Shown piece by piece: positions 24,449 through 37,647 of a stretch of DNA of 64,000 nt. The notes beneath the pieces are model-generated. The model saw only the letters and a program-made list of their open reading frames with translations, did not search any database and was not told the DNA's origin. The stretch lies in the NCBI GenBank assembly GCA_903813345.2, contig CAIIXF020000012.1:9196432-9260431 (forward strand), in the 5' to 3' direction. Every line of letters begins with the position of its first letter. The stretch's first letter is position 1. This DNA is from Owenia fusiformis. Its lineage: Eukaryota; Annelida; Polychaeta; Sabellida; Oweniidae. The position numbers and the translations under genes were made by a program.

Positions 24449-27400
24449 GTGAGTTTACAAAATATTGGAAAATATCTAATTATATTTAATAAATCTAATC
24501 TATATTCAAATCTAATAATTGTTAAATCTAATTAGTATGAGTACTTAATAACATATTTTTATGTTCAAATAAAAAAAGATATTAGTACAGTAGTATTTTG
24601 TATACATGCGAAACAAATACCCTCTATTATTTATTTTATTATAGTCTACTCATTTACACTGTTTCTAATAAAATAAACCTTTATTAGATTTTTTCATCCA
24701 TTCATTTATATGTACAATCCATGTTATTCTTGAATTTGAATTTCATTAATGTTTTAGGATATTGAAAGACTTTGGCTCTCCAGTAGCTTCATCAACAACG
24801 ATGCAAAGTAAGACAAGATTTTTGTTCTGTTTACAGGGCTTTATTTTTACTGTACCATCTTATTATTGCTTTAAGTTTGAGATTTACAATGCTTATCTGT
24901 GAAACACCACTAGATGTAATGCCATTCTGTTGAAAAAACAATCTTAGAGCTTCCAAATGGTGAAATTCCAATATGAATTTCAATAGGGCTCAGTGGCTAA
25001 CATTAAATATTCTACTTTTTGAAAATCTTGAATTGAAAATTTTAAATGTGCGATTTCTTTGCTATCAGTCTAACATTATGGGCAACGAAACATCTGTGTC
25101 CTTTTCTCTTTTCACTCATTTTCACACTATATCTTTTCTTTATTCACTTAACAGTACAGGCCAGGCTTAGATCCTTTGAGATATGGCTGAGTTGATCTAT
25201 GACATTAAATCAGTGGGAAAGTTGATTGATTCGTTCCAATTCTTACAAATTGGCATTCTGGATTTGGCAATTACCTGAACCAAGGGGATAGAATTGAAAT
25301 TGAAAAAGTTAAATCTTATTTTCAGAAAACCAATTGTTTTGTGTATCAGCGATGTCAGGCTACAGACAGACACTAAAAGAGGGCTCCCTAGTCACAAAGC
25401 CCAAGAAACAAAACCAAAAGTGCCATCTAGTGAGAGCCCTGCACAACAAGTTGCTAAACTTTCATCAGTAATTCAGGTAATAATTATTTTCTATTCATTC
25501 TATATAACACAATATATAACACAGTAAAACCTGTCTAATTTGAACACTACTTGGGCCAGTCAAAAGTGTTTGGATTGGCAGGTGTTCACATTTCAAGTTA
25601 TGTCGATTGAAGATTACAAAATTTGGATAGTGAAAAAGTGTTCACATTGAGAGATGTTCAGATTGTAGAAGTGTTTGAATATACAGGTTTCACTGTTTCA
25701 TGTATGATATAATGTAAAAGTTGTGCACGTTAGTGATAATCAAAGAACGCATGGCTGTAGAGTGTAAATGAGTAAATGTATTTCGTGTATTTCATACCTA
25801 CTGAAGTTCTAGGTACATAACGAGCGGGAATGATCTCCAAGGTCTGGGACCGGGATTAATACACAGAATACACATTCTAATATTTTCTAAGGAAAATGCT
25901 GCAGGGAAAGTAAAATTGGACATATATTCGGAAAAGCCCAATGTAATATACATGTACATGTAGATGGACTTTGTATGTATTCTTACAGTATGTATGCGTC
26001 AACATAGAACATTTGCATGTCGATGTCTTTGATGTTCTCTACCCTGGCTGTCAGCTTAATCTCTCCATACAAGACATTTCCATTGACTCTCACATTGAGT
26101 TAAATAAGTAAGTCACATTACATTTTCCTTTATCAGCTTTGTTTGGCAAAAATAAGCTACAATTCACAATTTGTGTCATAAGGATTCCATACAAAAACAG
26201 GCTTGTTGGTATGTTATTTTTCTGTATACATGTATACTGTCATTTAGTTATCAATTTTATTTGGCAAAAATAAGTTACAATACACAGGGTGTGTCATACC
26301 ATGTTACTTCTTGTAGGTATATACTGAAGAAATCAGCTGGTCTAAACTCTTGGTAGATGCCTCTTGTACAAGTCTTCTTATTCTATATTTCGCTGAATCC
26401 ATTTCAAGCTTTTCCTTTTTATGATGTCACCACATTTTATAGTCTGCAACTGTAACAAATGGCAGATGTTGACATTTTTCATGTTACTGCCACTGTGACA
26501 TTTTATATAAATCATTACACTTTTCAGAGTTATTATCCTAATCTTACTATTTACTGATAAATGCCATCCTTACAAGTGAGTGTTCATAGTTATTCTTCAT
26601 ATATACGAGTGTTGTATTTATAGACTTCAAGTGAGTGTCAGCATTAATACTCTACAAACTAAACTGCTAAAGCCTGCGAGGGAAATAGGCAGCCCTGTCC
26701 CCCTAGGGGAAGGCCTGACGCACCAGGATGCTGAAACAATGTGCTTTGGGGAGGGATCCTTGAGTGCAAATGTCTTACTTGAGATTGGTTATCAGACAGA
26801 TGTGTCCGCTGAGGTGAATATTAAATATTATTAGTACAATTATCTATATACTCAATTTTATTGGTCAAAAAGAGATTAATATTCTTGACTTTTGCTTGTT
26901 TTAAATTAATTTATCCAATTTATTATTAAAAATATAGAAATATGATTTTTGTTTTTTGTTATGGTTTTTTGATTTGATATAGGTTTTACACGTTGCTGTT
27001 ACGAAACTAGATATTGGAATAACAGATGAACTTATACTTGTGTTGCATCGAGAGAAATCCAGAAAGAGGCTAGATTCATTCAGAAAGAGGCTCCACTCTC
27101 CTAAACAAGTCTCGGAGTTTGAAGATGCTCTCACTGGGGATGATAGTGAAATGCAATCAAAATTGCTCAAAATCTTGGCGATCAGTCCAAAGGTATAGTA
27201 CTGTATTTATACTCCTCAAAAAAAGTTAAGGACCAGTGGTTTTCCTCATAGGTTTACATGTTAACCCCCATATTTGTTTGAACAACTATTTTCTAAGCGT
27301 GGAACAAAAGAAATCCCAATAAAGTAAATAAATCTGAATCTTGATTCTATTCCCTATAAAGTCCGCAACGTTTCAATGTTATACCTCCATTACATTGGGT

Positions 27401-30400
27401 CAAAATTTGATGTCAAAATTGATGAATTTCATGAAATTTAACAAAAATGGCAGATCCCATGTTAAACAAATGGGGAATGGTGGCTTAGGGGCAACTCAGA
27501 TTTTGGAATATCTATTCAGTAAAACATTTATTAAAAATACTTTTTAAGTAAAAAATTGAATGATTTTACATTTTACATGCTAAATGTCTCGCTTATGTTG
27601 TTAAAATTAGCGATACGGAGCGTTAAAGTAATTTTGACCACCTCACTGAACCACCTGTGTTATTTCAATAAGAGGATCATTAAAAAATTATTGAATTTGA
27701 AACCATTAACTTTTGTAAAGCCTGGACAATTAAATCATAGTTTTGTCAAGTGGACAATTTAGCAAATTTAATTATCTCTTACAATTTCAATTTTGAGAGC
27801 AATCGGATGGATGGATCATTCCTCATATGACTTATGGCAACCCAACCATTCCCCATTTGTTTAACATGGGATCTGCCATTTTTGTTAAATTTCATGAAAT
27901 CCATCAATTTTGACACCAAATTTTGACCCAATGTAACAGAGATATCATATTGAAATGTTGCGGACTTTATAGGGAATAGAATCAAGATACAGATTTATTT
28001 TCTTTATCGGGATTTCTTCTGTTCCACGCTTAAAAAATAGTCGTTCAAACAAATATGGGGGTTAACATGTAAACCTATGAGGAAAACCACTGTGAGGAGT
28101 ATGTTAAAGGCCTTAAAGAAAATCTGTGCCCAAATATTCTTTACTGCCATTTTGAAATTATCAATTCAAAATCGAAGCCACAGGCTTACATTATTTCAGA
28201 TGCAAGTAAATATCTGATCAGCTTTATTTACATGCACAGCGACCGGGTGTCCTGTGTATTACATAACAAGTGGTGAAGCCACATCTCAGTCAGCTCAGTG
28301 TACCCGAGTGAATAATAGGTATCCATAAAGTCTTTATACAATTACAATACAAAGTCTGTGTAAAGTGTAAAGAGACTTTATGGACACCCTGTATAAGAAA
28401 GATTTCCCTTGCACTGAACTTCATACTTTTGAGACTAAATATGTACTTTCTGAACATGTATTTTTTTATTTGGAAATTTTGTACATGCATATTTATATAC
28501 ATTTCTGTAAATGTTTCAATTCAGACCATGTCCATATGCCTGGAGAATACAAAGTTACGTGTTACTTCATCGAGGAACGAAGATCTCTCCATTGCTATTC
28601 GCCACGTAAAACTGGAGACATATATGCATTTTCTTGAGAAACAGCTGGTGGGAGTATCCATCACACTGAATATAGATGGCATCAGTGCAGTGACATTGCA
28701 GTCAACAATTTTCTCGTTGACAAAGTTCACTGGGAAAGTTCAGGTACATTGTAGTGTTCAGGCCCATAGTCAGCCTTTGCCAAGAGGGTTCACTTTTCGA
28801 AAAGTTCCAGGGGGGTTCACATTTGATAACTTTGGCCTAAAATTACTTGAAAAGTGCTAAGAATGGTGAAAAACTGCATGATTTTGAAAGAATTTTTGGC
28901 TAGGGGGTTTGCTTGCTCTTTGAGATTCAAATTCATCACGTAAATTTCAGAATAAATGAATATATTTCAAGTGAGCAAATAGAGGAAAGATCAAAGAATG
29001 TAAAAAAATGTTCTAGTGCCATTCAGAAGAGTATAGTGTAGAGTTACTAGAGTAATGTGGTACATGTGGTAACCAATCCTTAATGAACTTTTTAAACAAT
29101 GATACGGACAAAATAGATTGATTGGTTGTTATTTTTAGCATGAAGGAGGGGCAATCAACATAACTAGTCGCAGTCAAAGCTGTCAATTTACCTATAATCC
29201 CAGTGATTTGGAATCTTTGGCAGCCATCTTGAATAAAATCCAAAATGAGGCTGGAAATGTGCAGATGGATTTAAGACCAAAGCAAAAAAGCCATAATCAA
29301 AGGTTAGATTTACTTTCTTTAAATATGTGTAAATGTTATATGTTAACTGTAAGCTAAAATGAGAACATGATACAGCACATGTATATTTCTGGACCAGCAT
29401 TATTCTGAAAAAGCAGTGGAAGCACCAATCAACGGTACAGTACAGCATGGTTCAGGACAGTACATGTATACATAATGTAGTAAAGTACAGTTCAGTACAA
29501 CCTCTCAACTTCTGTAAAGGTGAATAATTTTCCTTGGGCCAAATTTTTATGTCGGCACCACAAGTTGTGACATATTGTTATAGTTTCTAACTTTTTATAG
29601 CACCCTTCAGGGGCTATATTCAGTTTTTGTGGATGGTGTTTGGCGTTGTCATTCAGCATCTGTAACAAATGGCAGGTGTTGACATTTTGCATGTTAATGC
29701 CTCGTTACTTCTCCCATTGGCTGAAATCTTTTTACTAGGTTCCAAGTATGTCTACTGTTTTACTGTATATGATTTCAAAAAATATACAAAAATTACAAGA
29801 GTATCAAATTATTTCTCATGTGTACTTCATTATTTTGATCTGATTTGTTGATTTAAATTAAATCAATTAAATAATTTCAATTAATTTTCATTTCATTCCC
29901 AGAGTAAGTTTTATTGTAAATATTGTATCTTAATCGAATTGCAACCTTATTTTCAGGGATTTAGTCATGCAGTTTATAAGAAACAAAATCATCAATATTG
30001 ATGTAGAAATAGCAGATTCATCTGTGGCAGTTACCACGGAAACATCCAGAGGCGTTGTGGCGGGAATTACAACTTCCAAAATCAAACTAGCCATTATGGA
30101 AAGCCTTTCTGATATGGGTAAAAATTTTAACGAATACAATGACATCAATTAACATTCCTTCAGTTTCAAATGTAATTCTTGAATACTTGATTTTAATGAA
30201 TTATGTGGATGCAAATTAGATGTTTGCTTTCATAGTGTCTCACAAATTTTTAAATTGTACAGCAATCAAAATGTGGTTTCTTCTCTAAAGTGAACACCTT
30301 GATTTGTTTGAGAATTTTCTCCCATGTTTCTGTTTGTCCCAATGATTGAAACCTTGAATGTTAACATCAAGTACCATTAACACACTACTTTCAAGAACGT

Positions 30401-33400
30401 AGCCAGCAATAACGCAAATGCGAGTAGGTAGTTACCAGTTTCAAACTTGATAAACAATTTTCGAAACCATATTTTTAGATGTATTTTTACATGTAGATTT
30501 CAAATATGACACCACTTTGGCTGAAATTTGAATATTTAATGACGTAAATCAAGATCATTTCTATATTTCGCATCTAGTCTATTGTGGAAGGGGTGTTCGC
30601 TTTTTTGGAAGGGGTACTTTTAACATAGATAGTTCTACTGATGTGCACTTTGTTATACTATTTTATTTATTTGTTGTTATAGCAACTGGAAGTGGTGATT
30701 GGTTCACAACACGGGATATCCGTGGTGACATTGACCTCGAGGCCATCTATATGCAACTAGAAGAATCACAGGTGCCAATACATCAACTGAACTCTGACGA
30801 ACATCAATGGAACACTTTACTGTATATAGGTCTATTTATTATTAAAGTAAGACATTGTTATTTCAAGCCATTCTTCTCTACTAAGTGTGTGTCTATTCAT
30901 TTTTAATTTAAATTTTACAAATGAAGTTACATTTGTCTCAACAAAAATCTGTTTTTAAATCTGTTGTTTCACTTAGTAACTGTTTTCAAAGTAGTTCTTC
31001 GAGTTTCTAATGTTATAAATTGGTTGTTTCCGATTTTAGATGTTTTTGCCATTTTCTATGCAATTTTGTAATTTATTGTCGATACCTATTTTTGAGCTGT
31101 GCCACTGTTACAAAAGTGTATATCCAAAATAATGAATTAAAAATTTAATCAATGTATTTACTAATCAAAATGTGCAATTTCATGTTCATTTTAGGTAAAC
31201 AAATTCTCGTCAGATGTTCAGACTGATTTCCTGATGGATGGACTCCATTTTGAATGGTCATCCCTAGCAACCTCAGTTGCTGAGCAACTAATAACAACAA
31301 TAAGCCAATCAGCATTAACCTCCAGTGTGATGTCATCAAATGAGAACAAACAAGCAGTGCCATCTTTTAAGTCTTCCATGGAATCGCAGATCCCAGAAAC
31401 CCAACTCATGTGCAATATTAATATAGGATGTACAAATATAAATATATTTGTCTCAAATGAACATAAAGGTTTGTTTAGTGCACCATATCTTTTAACTGAT
31501 TTAACCTCTAAATTACTCCAGAAGAAAAAAAATGTTATTTTATGCACCGTTCAACGGTGTGAGAGTGAATTTGTAGCAGCATTGTCTTTTTGACCTTCAA
31601 GTTTGCTACCAAGGTTGGGAATTATGCTGCCCATTTTTCATTTATATTTTCAGTCTGTCTTATGCTGAGGCTGGATTGTGTTAAGATGAAGAAGCGTCAA
31701 TCACAAACAACTTTTGAACTTGATGGCTTTAAAGTGGTATATCTCACTCAAGAAAACCAGGTAACTAAGAGACTGATATGAAAGAAAATATGGTCACCCG
31801 GAGATTTATGTTCATATCTTTTATGGTCCCTACTGTCTTTGGTTGGATAAAAACATTTAGGAAGAGTTTAAAAGTAATGGACAGACCGGGTCTGCGGGGG
31901 GGGGGGGGGGCTATTTGGCTAAAGACCCAAATTACATTGGTACCAGGTCATTTTAGCTTAGATTAAGACAATGAAAAAGATGCATGTATTTGAAAAAACT
32001 TTGTGTTGCAAACATTGAAAATTAAGAATCATATTTGTGAAAGTAATTTGATGTCTCAAGTTTTAACATTGGATTTCCTTCCTGAAAAAATACTTGTCAT
32101 ATTGAAAACAAACCTCGATAGAACTTAGTCCAGAAGTATTTTGATTTGCTGCAATTTACACATCTTCTGTGTATTTCAGTTTGAAAGAAATTATCCATGT
32201 CATATGGTCGCATCTTGAATGAAATCCTTGTACATGCACTGGTCTTTATTTGAAAATATTTTGATTCCAGGCATTATCACTAGTTGGCGCTAGTGACCTC
32301 ACAGATTACGTCTGCCACATCCAGCAGTGCTCCCTATTCTACTTCCCTAACACTCAGGTAGGGATCACATTTAAAGATGCTAACACGGAAAGTGGAACAA
32401 GATTAATATTCATAGATTTTGGAGTAAAAACACAAACCAGATTCAGATTACCTGCAAATTATATACTCATTACAAAGTTAAGGTTTTTTCTTTGGTATGA
32501 CAAAAATAAATCGTGAGATTTTTATGAAAATTCGCTTGATACCATATAGCTTGAACCCTGAATCCCCTTGGTTCTTGTCCGAGTTAGATATTTATCATGG
32601 TACATGCTTTGATTTTTTTTTTCAGTCCATACAAATCCAGCTATCGAATGAACTGTACTTTGTATGGTGTACAAAGGTCCACATGTGTATATACCACACA
32701 CTTCAAGACATTACACAGCTGAAAACAACACTCTCTAAATGTCAAACCCAATTAAAGGGAACCACTAAATGTCAAACTCAACAAAACGAAAACATTCAGT
32801 CACATTCAAATGGTGAAACTGGTTCGAGGAGTGGGAACGGTGCAAAAATTGATGACGAAGAAAAAGAAGGCGTTTTGTCAAAGTTGAATGTTACTGTCAA
32901 AATTGAAGCAAATACTTTGCTTGGCTTAGAGATGACAGATGGGCATAGGTTTGTAGTTTAAAATATTGAAATATTCATGTTGAACTATAGCTACTAACAT
33001 TGTCAAAAAATAAATGAATTTTTGAACTTTAATGTTATCACATACATTGTATATACAAACTTCACAGCATGGTAAGTGTATCATATTTCCAAAAATGAGT
33101 ATCTTTTTTTTCAGAGTTGAAGCTCGAACCGAAGAAATCCTTATCACCCTACAGAATGGAAAATGCTCAATAGGTGGCCCTGCAGTATCAGTTATATTTG
33201 ATGACAATGAAATATTCAAACTGAAGGTAATTATCTGCTCCCTGGAGGATTGAGTATTGTATAGTGAAAAATGCGAGAAATATTTTTTAATTTCCCAAAG
33301 ATTATGATAACGGGGGAGTTAAATTAAAATAAACTTAAAATTAATTGCTGTCAACCTGATATACATATAGTTGAATTGGGGAATGTCACTAGATGAATTT

Positions 33401-36400
33401 AATTTTGTAAATATTTATGCAAAAAGGGAAGGATCATTGTATCACCACGAGAAGTGACATTGTTATTGCCTCAATATTTTTTGTTGACAGTGTTTGGTGG
33501 CTGGTGTTGGGGGATCGGCCTATGTAATAAAATTGCAACTTCGAATAACTGGTGGTGACATTTTGTCATGTTAATGCCTTGTTGTTGTTATGTTGTTATG
33601 TGGGTGCCACAGTGATTATACATTATTATAACTCATCATATATCTTGTATCATTTGTCGGGGTTTGGTGTCTGTAACAAATTCTTTCATCTTCAAATAAC
33701 TGGTGGTGACATTTCTGAAAGTGGTGACATTGTTATGGTCTCCAACTTTTTTGTCAAAGAAAATATCAAAGAACACAAATCAAGAAAAACATCCCCCAAA
33801 CAATGGTCCAACTCACAAAGAAACAATGTCTTACACACCCCTCCCCTACCATTCAGAAATCACCATCACAATCCAAAGGACTGTTTAATTCATTTTGCAG
33901 GATGTTAGAGTTGAGTCTGTACATCACAGCACATTTCTGAAGTTTGAGAGAGAAGTCTTTGAGCAGCTGGTGCTACCAACCAACAGGGCTTGGTGAGTTT
34001 TGTGTCTGAAAACATGTTGTGGTTTCCCTGTAAAATGAATCCCTACTAATGTGTCCTAAAGAACATCGAAAACGATGAACACCAACTCCAAAATTGTGGA
34101 AAAATGTAATGATATACCGTATTCGTTTTCAGATTTCAAATGTTCTGTTTGCAGGTCTATTGGATTTAGTGACGTCCAAGTCGTTTTTTCCACACAGTTA
34201 TAATTTCTCGGCCTGTTTTGAGCAGGTAAAGTGTGTGTTTGTTTTTTTGGTTTCTTTAATTTCAAAAAAGACAAAATCTAATGGTACATAATGTCAAATC
34301 CTAAAAAGGCAAAATATGTTTCACCAGGTTTTGGGATGAAAAGTCAGTACTTAATAAGAGACTTTTGACTAGATTTTGATTTTTTTCTTTTTTGGGTCAG
34401 TTTGACATTTTTGCATGTGAGCCTGTTTCCCTAGAAACCAGTTGATTGCTTAGGTCATGAATTTGACACAACTTACATTACGTGATCACTTGTCTGAAAT
34501 AAATTAAACACTGTTAACACCATGCCAATCCAGAGTCATATATTCTGTATATTTTTTGCCATATATGTCATTATTAATTTTATGATAATTAAATTTTTTT
34601 TTAGATAATCAACACATGGAAATGGATCAAAATTGTTCACAAAATTCGCAGAAAACCATTTACAGTTGAAAGTTTGCTACCTCCAGATTTGATCATTAAA
34701 ACCAAGGTAAGTTTACATAGAGATTTTTCCCATGATTTTCGCTTTGGTTGATGCACAAATTTCTTATATCTGCACTCCTTTTTTCCAAGTAGATACAGGG
34801 TTTTCAAGTTATCAAAATCTTGCGGCCACTTGCTTCAAAGCTGTGGAAATCAGTGATTTGATCTCAAGTCAAATTTTGAGATATCAATGTTTTGCAAAAT
34901 ATCAGTTTTTATGTCACCGCCAAAAGCCAACTTTTTAGTGGATGGTGGTCTGTATTCCTGTAACAAATATGGTTATATCATTTAGGGCAATATAAAAGAA
35001 AATGAACCCTTAGAAAACATGTTAAATTTCTTAATGTGGAAAATGTAAGCACTGCTGAAAAATTGCTATGTGGGTGAATATTTTTCTATAAAATTATGTT
35101 GACTCTATTGCCTCATCTGCCTTAGTGTGAACACCTTCTTATGTAGCCTATTGGACAATTCTTTTCAGAAATTGACAGTGCAGTTACATGACGATCCGTT
35201 TGAAGTTAAACTTGGAGATAATTATGAGGTAACACTTTTTTAACACCGTTTGTGAAAAAGTGGGCCACTGCAAAAAATCTATGATAAAAAGTGTTCAGAC
35301 TTCATGCATTTTTCTCTCGTAAAGTCACCGATCAGAATTTTTTGTTGAAATGTAAATGAAAAGATAAAAATAGATCTTGCAAGAAAATAAAAACATATAT
35401 TTTCAAAACTATTGTAGTCAAGATATTGTATTGGATTTCTTAAAGATGCAATTTTGACCTTCCAAGTACTCAAAAGACTTTTTCTTTTAGCTCATGGTTG
35501 ATGAATTTGGGGAAAGTCAGAAACGCTTGCTGGCAATGGATAAAAAGATTCAAGAACTCCGCAAAATACACGGCCTTCTTCCAGGTATTTGAAAGATTGC
35601 AAGAGAAAATATCCAATAAATCCTGCCACCTTTTGATACATTAGAATGAAATTTTGGCTGAATTGATAATGCCATCTGAGCATGTAAAACAAGATAAACT
35701 TATTTTTAATTTTAAAAATACAATCTATGACATCATCATGCTAGCCAATATATCAAAGTTTCTCTCAGGGATTTATCTGAAAGATCTATTTCGATTTTTA
35801 AAATCACTAAATATGAGGAAGTAGTACCAATCAGTTGAAATATTAAAGGGGAAACAACGATTAGAGAGAAGTTGAAAGAAACTAATCAATGTTTGCTCAC
35901 TGGTTTTCGAGTCATGTCTATAGTCTAAAAAGTCAGTTTTGAATTTATTTTATAATGCTTTTGATTTTAAGGTTAATTGACAATGATTTTGAGGACACCC
36001 TTTTCAATTTGAATGATTTGGGACATTTTTGCATCATAAATTTTGAATAATTTCCATATTTCATCTGACATAAATTAGGATTAAAGGGGAGGTGTTGGAA
36101 TGGAATAGTTTCTTCCAATATTTTAGTCTCTATTCTTTGCTACTACTTTAAATTGTTTAAGAAGGTTTTGTCTTTGTTATATTTGATTGAATCAATCGAC
36201 AGTGTAACAAATTCGAAACTAAACAATTCAGAACTGGTTCATTTCTTTAAATATATTTCTCTCAATGATTAGTTTTAATAGGCATACAATAAGCATTAAG
36301 GCATGGTTTATTATCTAAATGTGTCATTCTACAAAACTCAAGTTCATCTACATGTACATGTATTATTTGCTTTTCCTAAAAATATAGATTTATGCCTTTT

Positions 36401-37420
36401 GTCACACTGCTGCTGGCTGCTGGTTTTGGGGATGTTAGGCAAATTACATGGCGGCCATTTTGCTCTTCAATGTGTGATATTTATCACCGTGGTTTTGTTT
36501 AACAGTATCAAGAATCCATAATTTCATGATTCATAATTCTATATGTTAGGTTCATGTACAATTTTCATATTAAGTATGGATGTATAAATGTTTTAATAAC
36601 AAATTAATTTGATATTTTTTTTAATTGATTCTATTTATTTCATATTACACATCTTTTATACAAAAAATCTCTTCTGAAATCATAAGAATAACCTGATAAC
36701 TGTCAGTAACTTGAAAAATGATCTAGGAATCAAAATATTGCATAATTGAAATTAATTTGTTATTAAACAAAGGATATATGAGCCCCAAAATATTTACATG
36801 CATTAGTATTTTATTTATTGACAACTAAATTGTATCAAAACATGACACACAGGTATATCTACACTAATTAGTCTCAACTCAAAGCAATGCTTAACTATTA
36901 ATAACATTAAACTACATCAATAACAGCATAAAGTGCTCACATTGTACTTTAGCTTCAGTCACATTTGCTGTACAGCGGGCATAAAGCGGCGTATTTGAAA
37001 ATGGATAGGCTATAACTGAAAATCTACATCACACTGCTTTCTTTATGTTTTATGCTGCATAATTCTATTAATTTTTGGAAGCTACAGCTGCTGTATGGTT
37101 GTCGTAGATCAAATGTGACTGAGGCATAACCTATAAAAATAATGTGACAGATAATTCTTTTTTTTCGGTGTTCAGTTTTATTTGAATTATTAATTTAATG
37201 ATATTTCAGCGAGTAAGGTGGATGAACTATATGCATCACTACGTAAAAAGAATGCAGAGGTGTACATTAAACGCTCGATGCAACTCTACAGAAATGCACC
37301 AATCAGAACGAAGCTTTTCACATGGCAAATGGAGAATGTTGAAATAATGGCATTTGCTGATACATCACTTCACGGGAAAGAGAACTGCGTGAAGCAAATG
37401 CGGGAAATCGACAAAGACAC
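22789..37420 (+). CDS. BLTP2: BLTP2 (KIAA0100/hobbit) bridge-like lipid transfer protein, N-terminal half
   Basis: The family forms long hydrophobic-groove rods that move phospholipid between ER and plasma membrane. Exons: 22789-22847, 24325-24448, 24758-24807, 25326-25476, 25989-26107, 26624-26813, 26983-27192, 28525-28743, 29139-29302, 29957-30117, 30683-30846, 31195-31468, 31654-31760, 32271-32357, 32626-32948, 33115-33226, 33901-33992, 34155-34225, 34605-34706, 35169-35228, 35491-35584 and 37210-37420. All use GT-AG junctions (gtttgt for exons 12 and 15), and phases agree except for one extra T in exon 18. The total is about 1,047 codons, against roughly 2,200 in the family. The diagnostic stretch runs from DDPFEVKLGDNYELM through KVDELYASLRKKNAEVYIKR to MAFADTSLHG. 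The C-terminal half is not seen in the window. Confidence 0.93.
24758..33226 (+). CDS. BLTP2: BLTP2 exons 3-16: repeating-beta groove region
   Basis: These exons encode about residues 62-838. Alternating hydrophobic strands typical of the RBG fold recur, for example VCVNIEHLHVDVFDV, NTKLRVTS and DGLHFEWSS. Conservation to known homologues is moderate, but junction phases agree throughout and the order matches the family. Exon 15 (32626-32948) carries a polar insert rich in Gln, Asn and Thr (about residues 725-770) that is probably a loop. Exon 7 holds a near-duplicate SRKRLDSFRKRLHS. Introns carry several dispersed-repeat copies and a large foldback at 27209-28103. Confidence 0.85.
25522..25695. 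mobile_element. pogo-like MITE, copy 2 (compact form) in BLTP2 intron 4
   Basis: A 174-bp element with ends CAGTAAAACCTGTCTAATTT and AATATACAGGTTTCACTG. It carries only one or two copies of the GTTCACATTGAGAGATGTTC motif and so shows the unexpanded ancestor of the array at 17452-17870. Confidence 0.65.
27209..28103. mobile_element. Foldback element with about 290-bp arms in BLTP2 intron 7
   Basis: The left arm (27209 to about 27500) and right arm (about 27812-28103) are reverse complements. Shared landmarks are CTCATAGGTTTACATGTTAA, CCCTATAAAGTCCGCAACG and AATGGCAGATCCCATGTTAA. The left arm has an extra AAAAAAGTTAAGGAC near its end. The arms encode matching chance peptides (MILFPIKSATFQ on each). 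It begins 17 bases after the exon 7 donor. Confidence 0.85.
28770..28912. mobile_element. GTAGCCAGG-type MITE fragment in BLTP2 intron 8
   Basis: Contains GCCCATAGTCAGCC, the core AAAAGTGCTAAGAATGGTGA and a final GGCTAGGGGG. It lacks the outer right end. It follows exon 8 by 26 bases. Confidence 0.6.
29553..29705 (+). repeat. Dispersed ACATATTGTTATAGT repeat family, representative copy
   Basis: Consensus features in order: GTCACCACnnnAAGTGACAT, ATTGTTATAGTCTCCAACTT, TTTGTGGATGGTGTTTGG, TCTGTAACAAATGGCAGGTG, then TGACATTTTGCATGTTAATG. Other plus copies are near 26424, 33445, 33660, 34908, 38140, 38485, 40484 and 48871. Minus copies are near 5041-5135, 9173-9285, 18866-18998 and 19886-19985. 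Ends GTCACCAC and GTGGTGACA are inverted, so it is probably a MITE. Confidence 0.7.
33901..37420 (+). CDS. BLTP2: BLTP2 exons 17-22: most conserved block in the window
   Basis: Exon 19 gives NTWKWIKIVHKIRR and LLPPDLIIKTK. Exon 20 gives KLTVQLHDDPFEVKLGDNYE. Exon 21 gives LMVDEFGESQKRLLAMDKKI, a predicted helix. Exon 22 gives KVDELYASLRKKNAEVYIKR, then RNAPIRTKLFTW and VEIMAFADTSLHG. This order is diagnostic for KIAA0100/hobbit. Exon 22 ends with AC followed by gtgagt, so the transcript is built to continue. No matching downstream exon was found before the window ends. Confidence 0.93.
34155..34225 (+). pseudogene. BLTP2: BLTP2 exon 18 with one extra T (frameshift)
   Basis: The exon is 71 nt where neighbouring phases require 70. 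It opens in frame as SIGFSDVQVVF, then meets a run of six T at 34184-34189. With five T it would continue in frame through HSYNFSACFEQ to the donor. With six, a stop follows at once. The rest of the gene is open, so a homopolymer length error is the simplest explanation. Confidence 0.75.
35585..37209. other. BLTP2 intron 21, no gene seen
   Basis: An AT-rich intron. The only structure is a short imperfect inverted repeat at about 36955-37125 (CAGTCACATTTG left, CAAATGTGACTG right), probably a small MITE. Confidence 0.55.
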
Positions 37421-37647
37421 GTGAGTTAATGAATACATTAAATTTTTGTCCACTTCCTAAATCTGAATCAGAGAAAATGAAAGCAGTTATAGGGGTTGGG
37501 TAAACAGGGACTTTCTCCCAGTTTATCTCCATTTCCCTGTGATCCAGGTACTGGCACTTACTACCAGACCTCACAATGCTCTTGATAGGCTTGAAACAAT
37601 TTTACAAGGCATTGCTACTAAAGTTTAAATCACGGCATGTTCCACTT

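Noticed and set aside
27341-27985. Two near-identical 68-codon frames on opposite strands suggesting a small gene family
   Set aside because: They are the two arms of one foldback element.
28429-28860. 143-codon plus-strand frame as a separate gene
   Set aside because: It is BLTP2 exon 8 read through both splice sites into intron.
31870-31910. G14 run in BLTP2 intron 13 as a regulatory quadruplex
   Set aside because: A single homopolymer run, possibly of uncertain length; no supporting context.
33552-33908. 118-codon plus-strand frame before BLTP2 exon 17
   Set aside because: Overlaps two copies of the dispersed repeat and has no family match; the exon proper starts at 33901.
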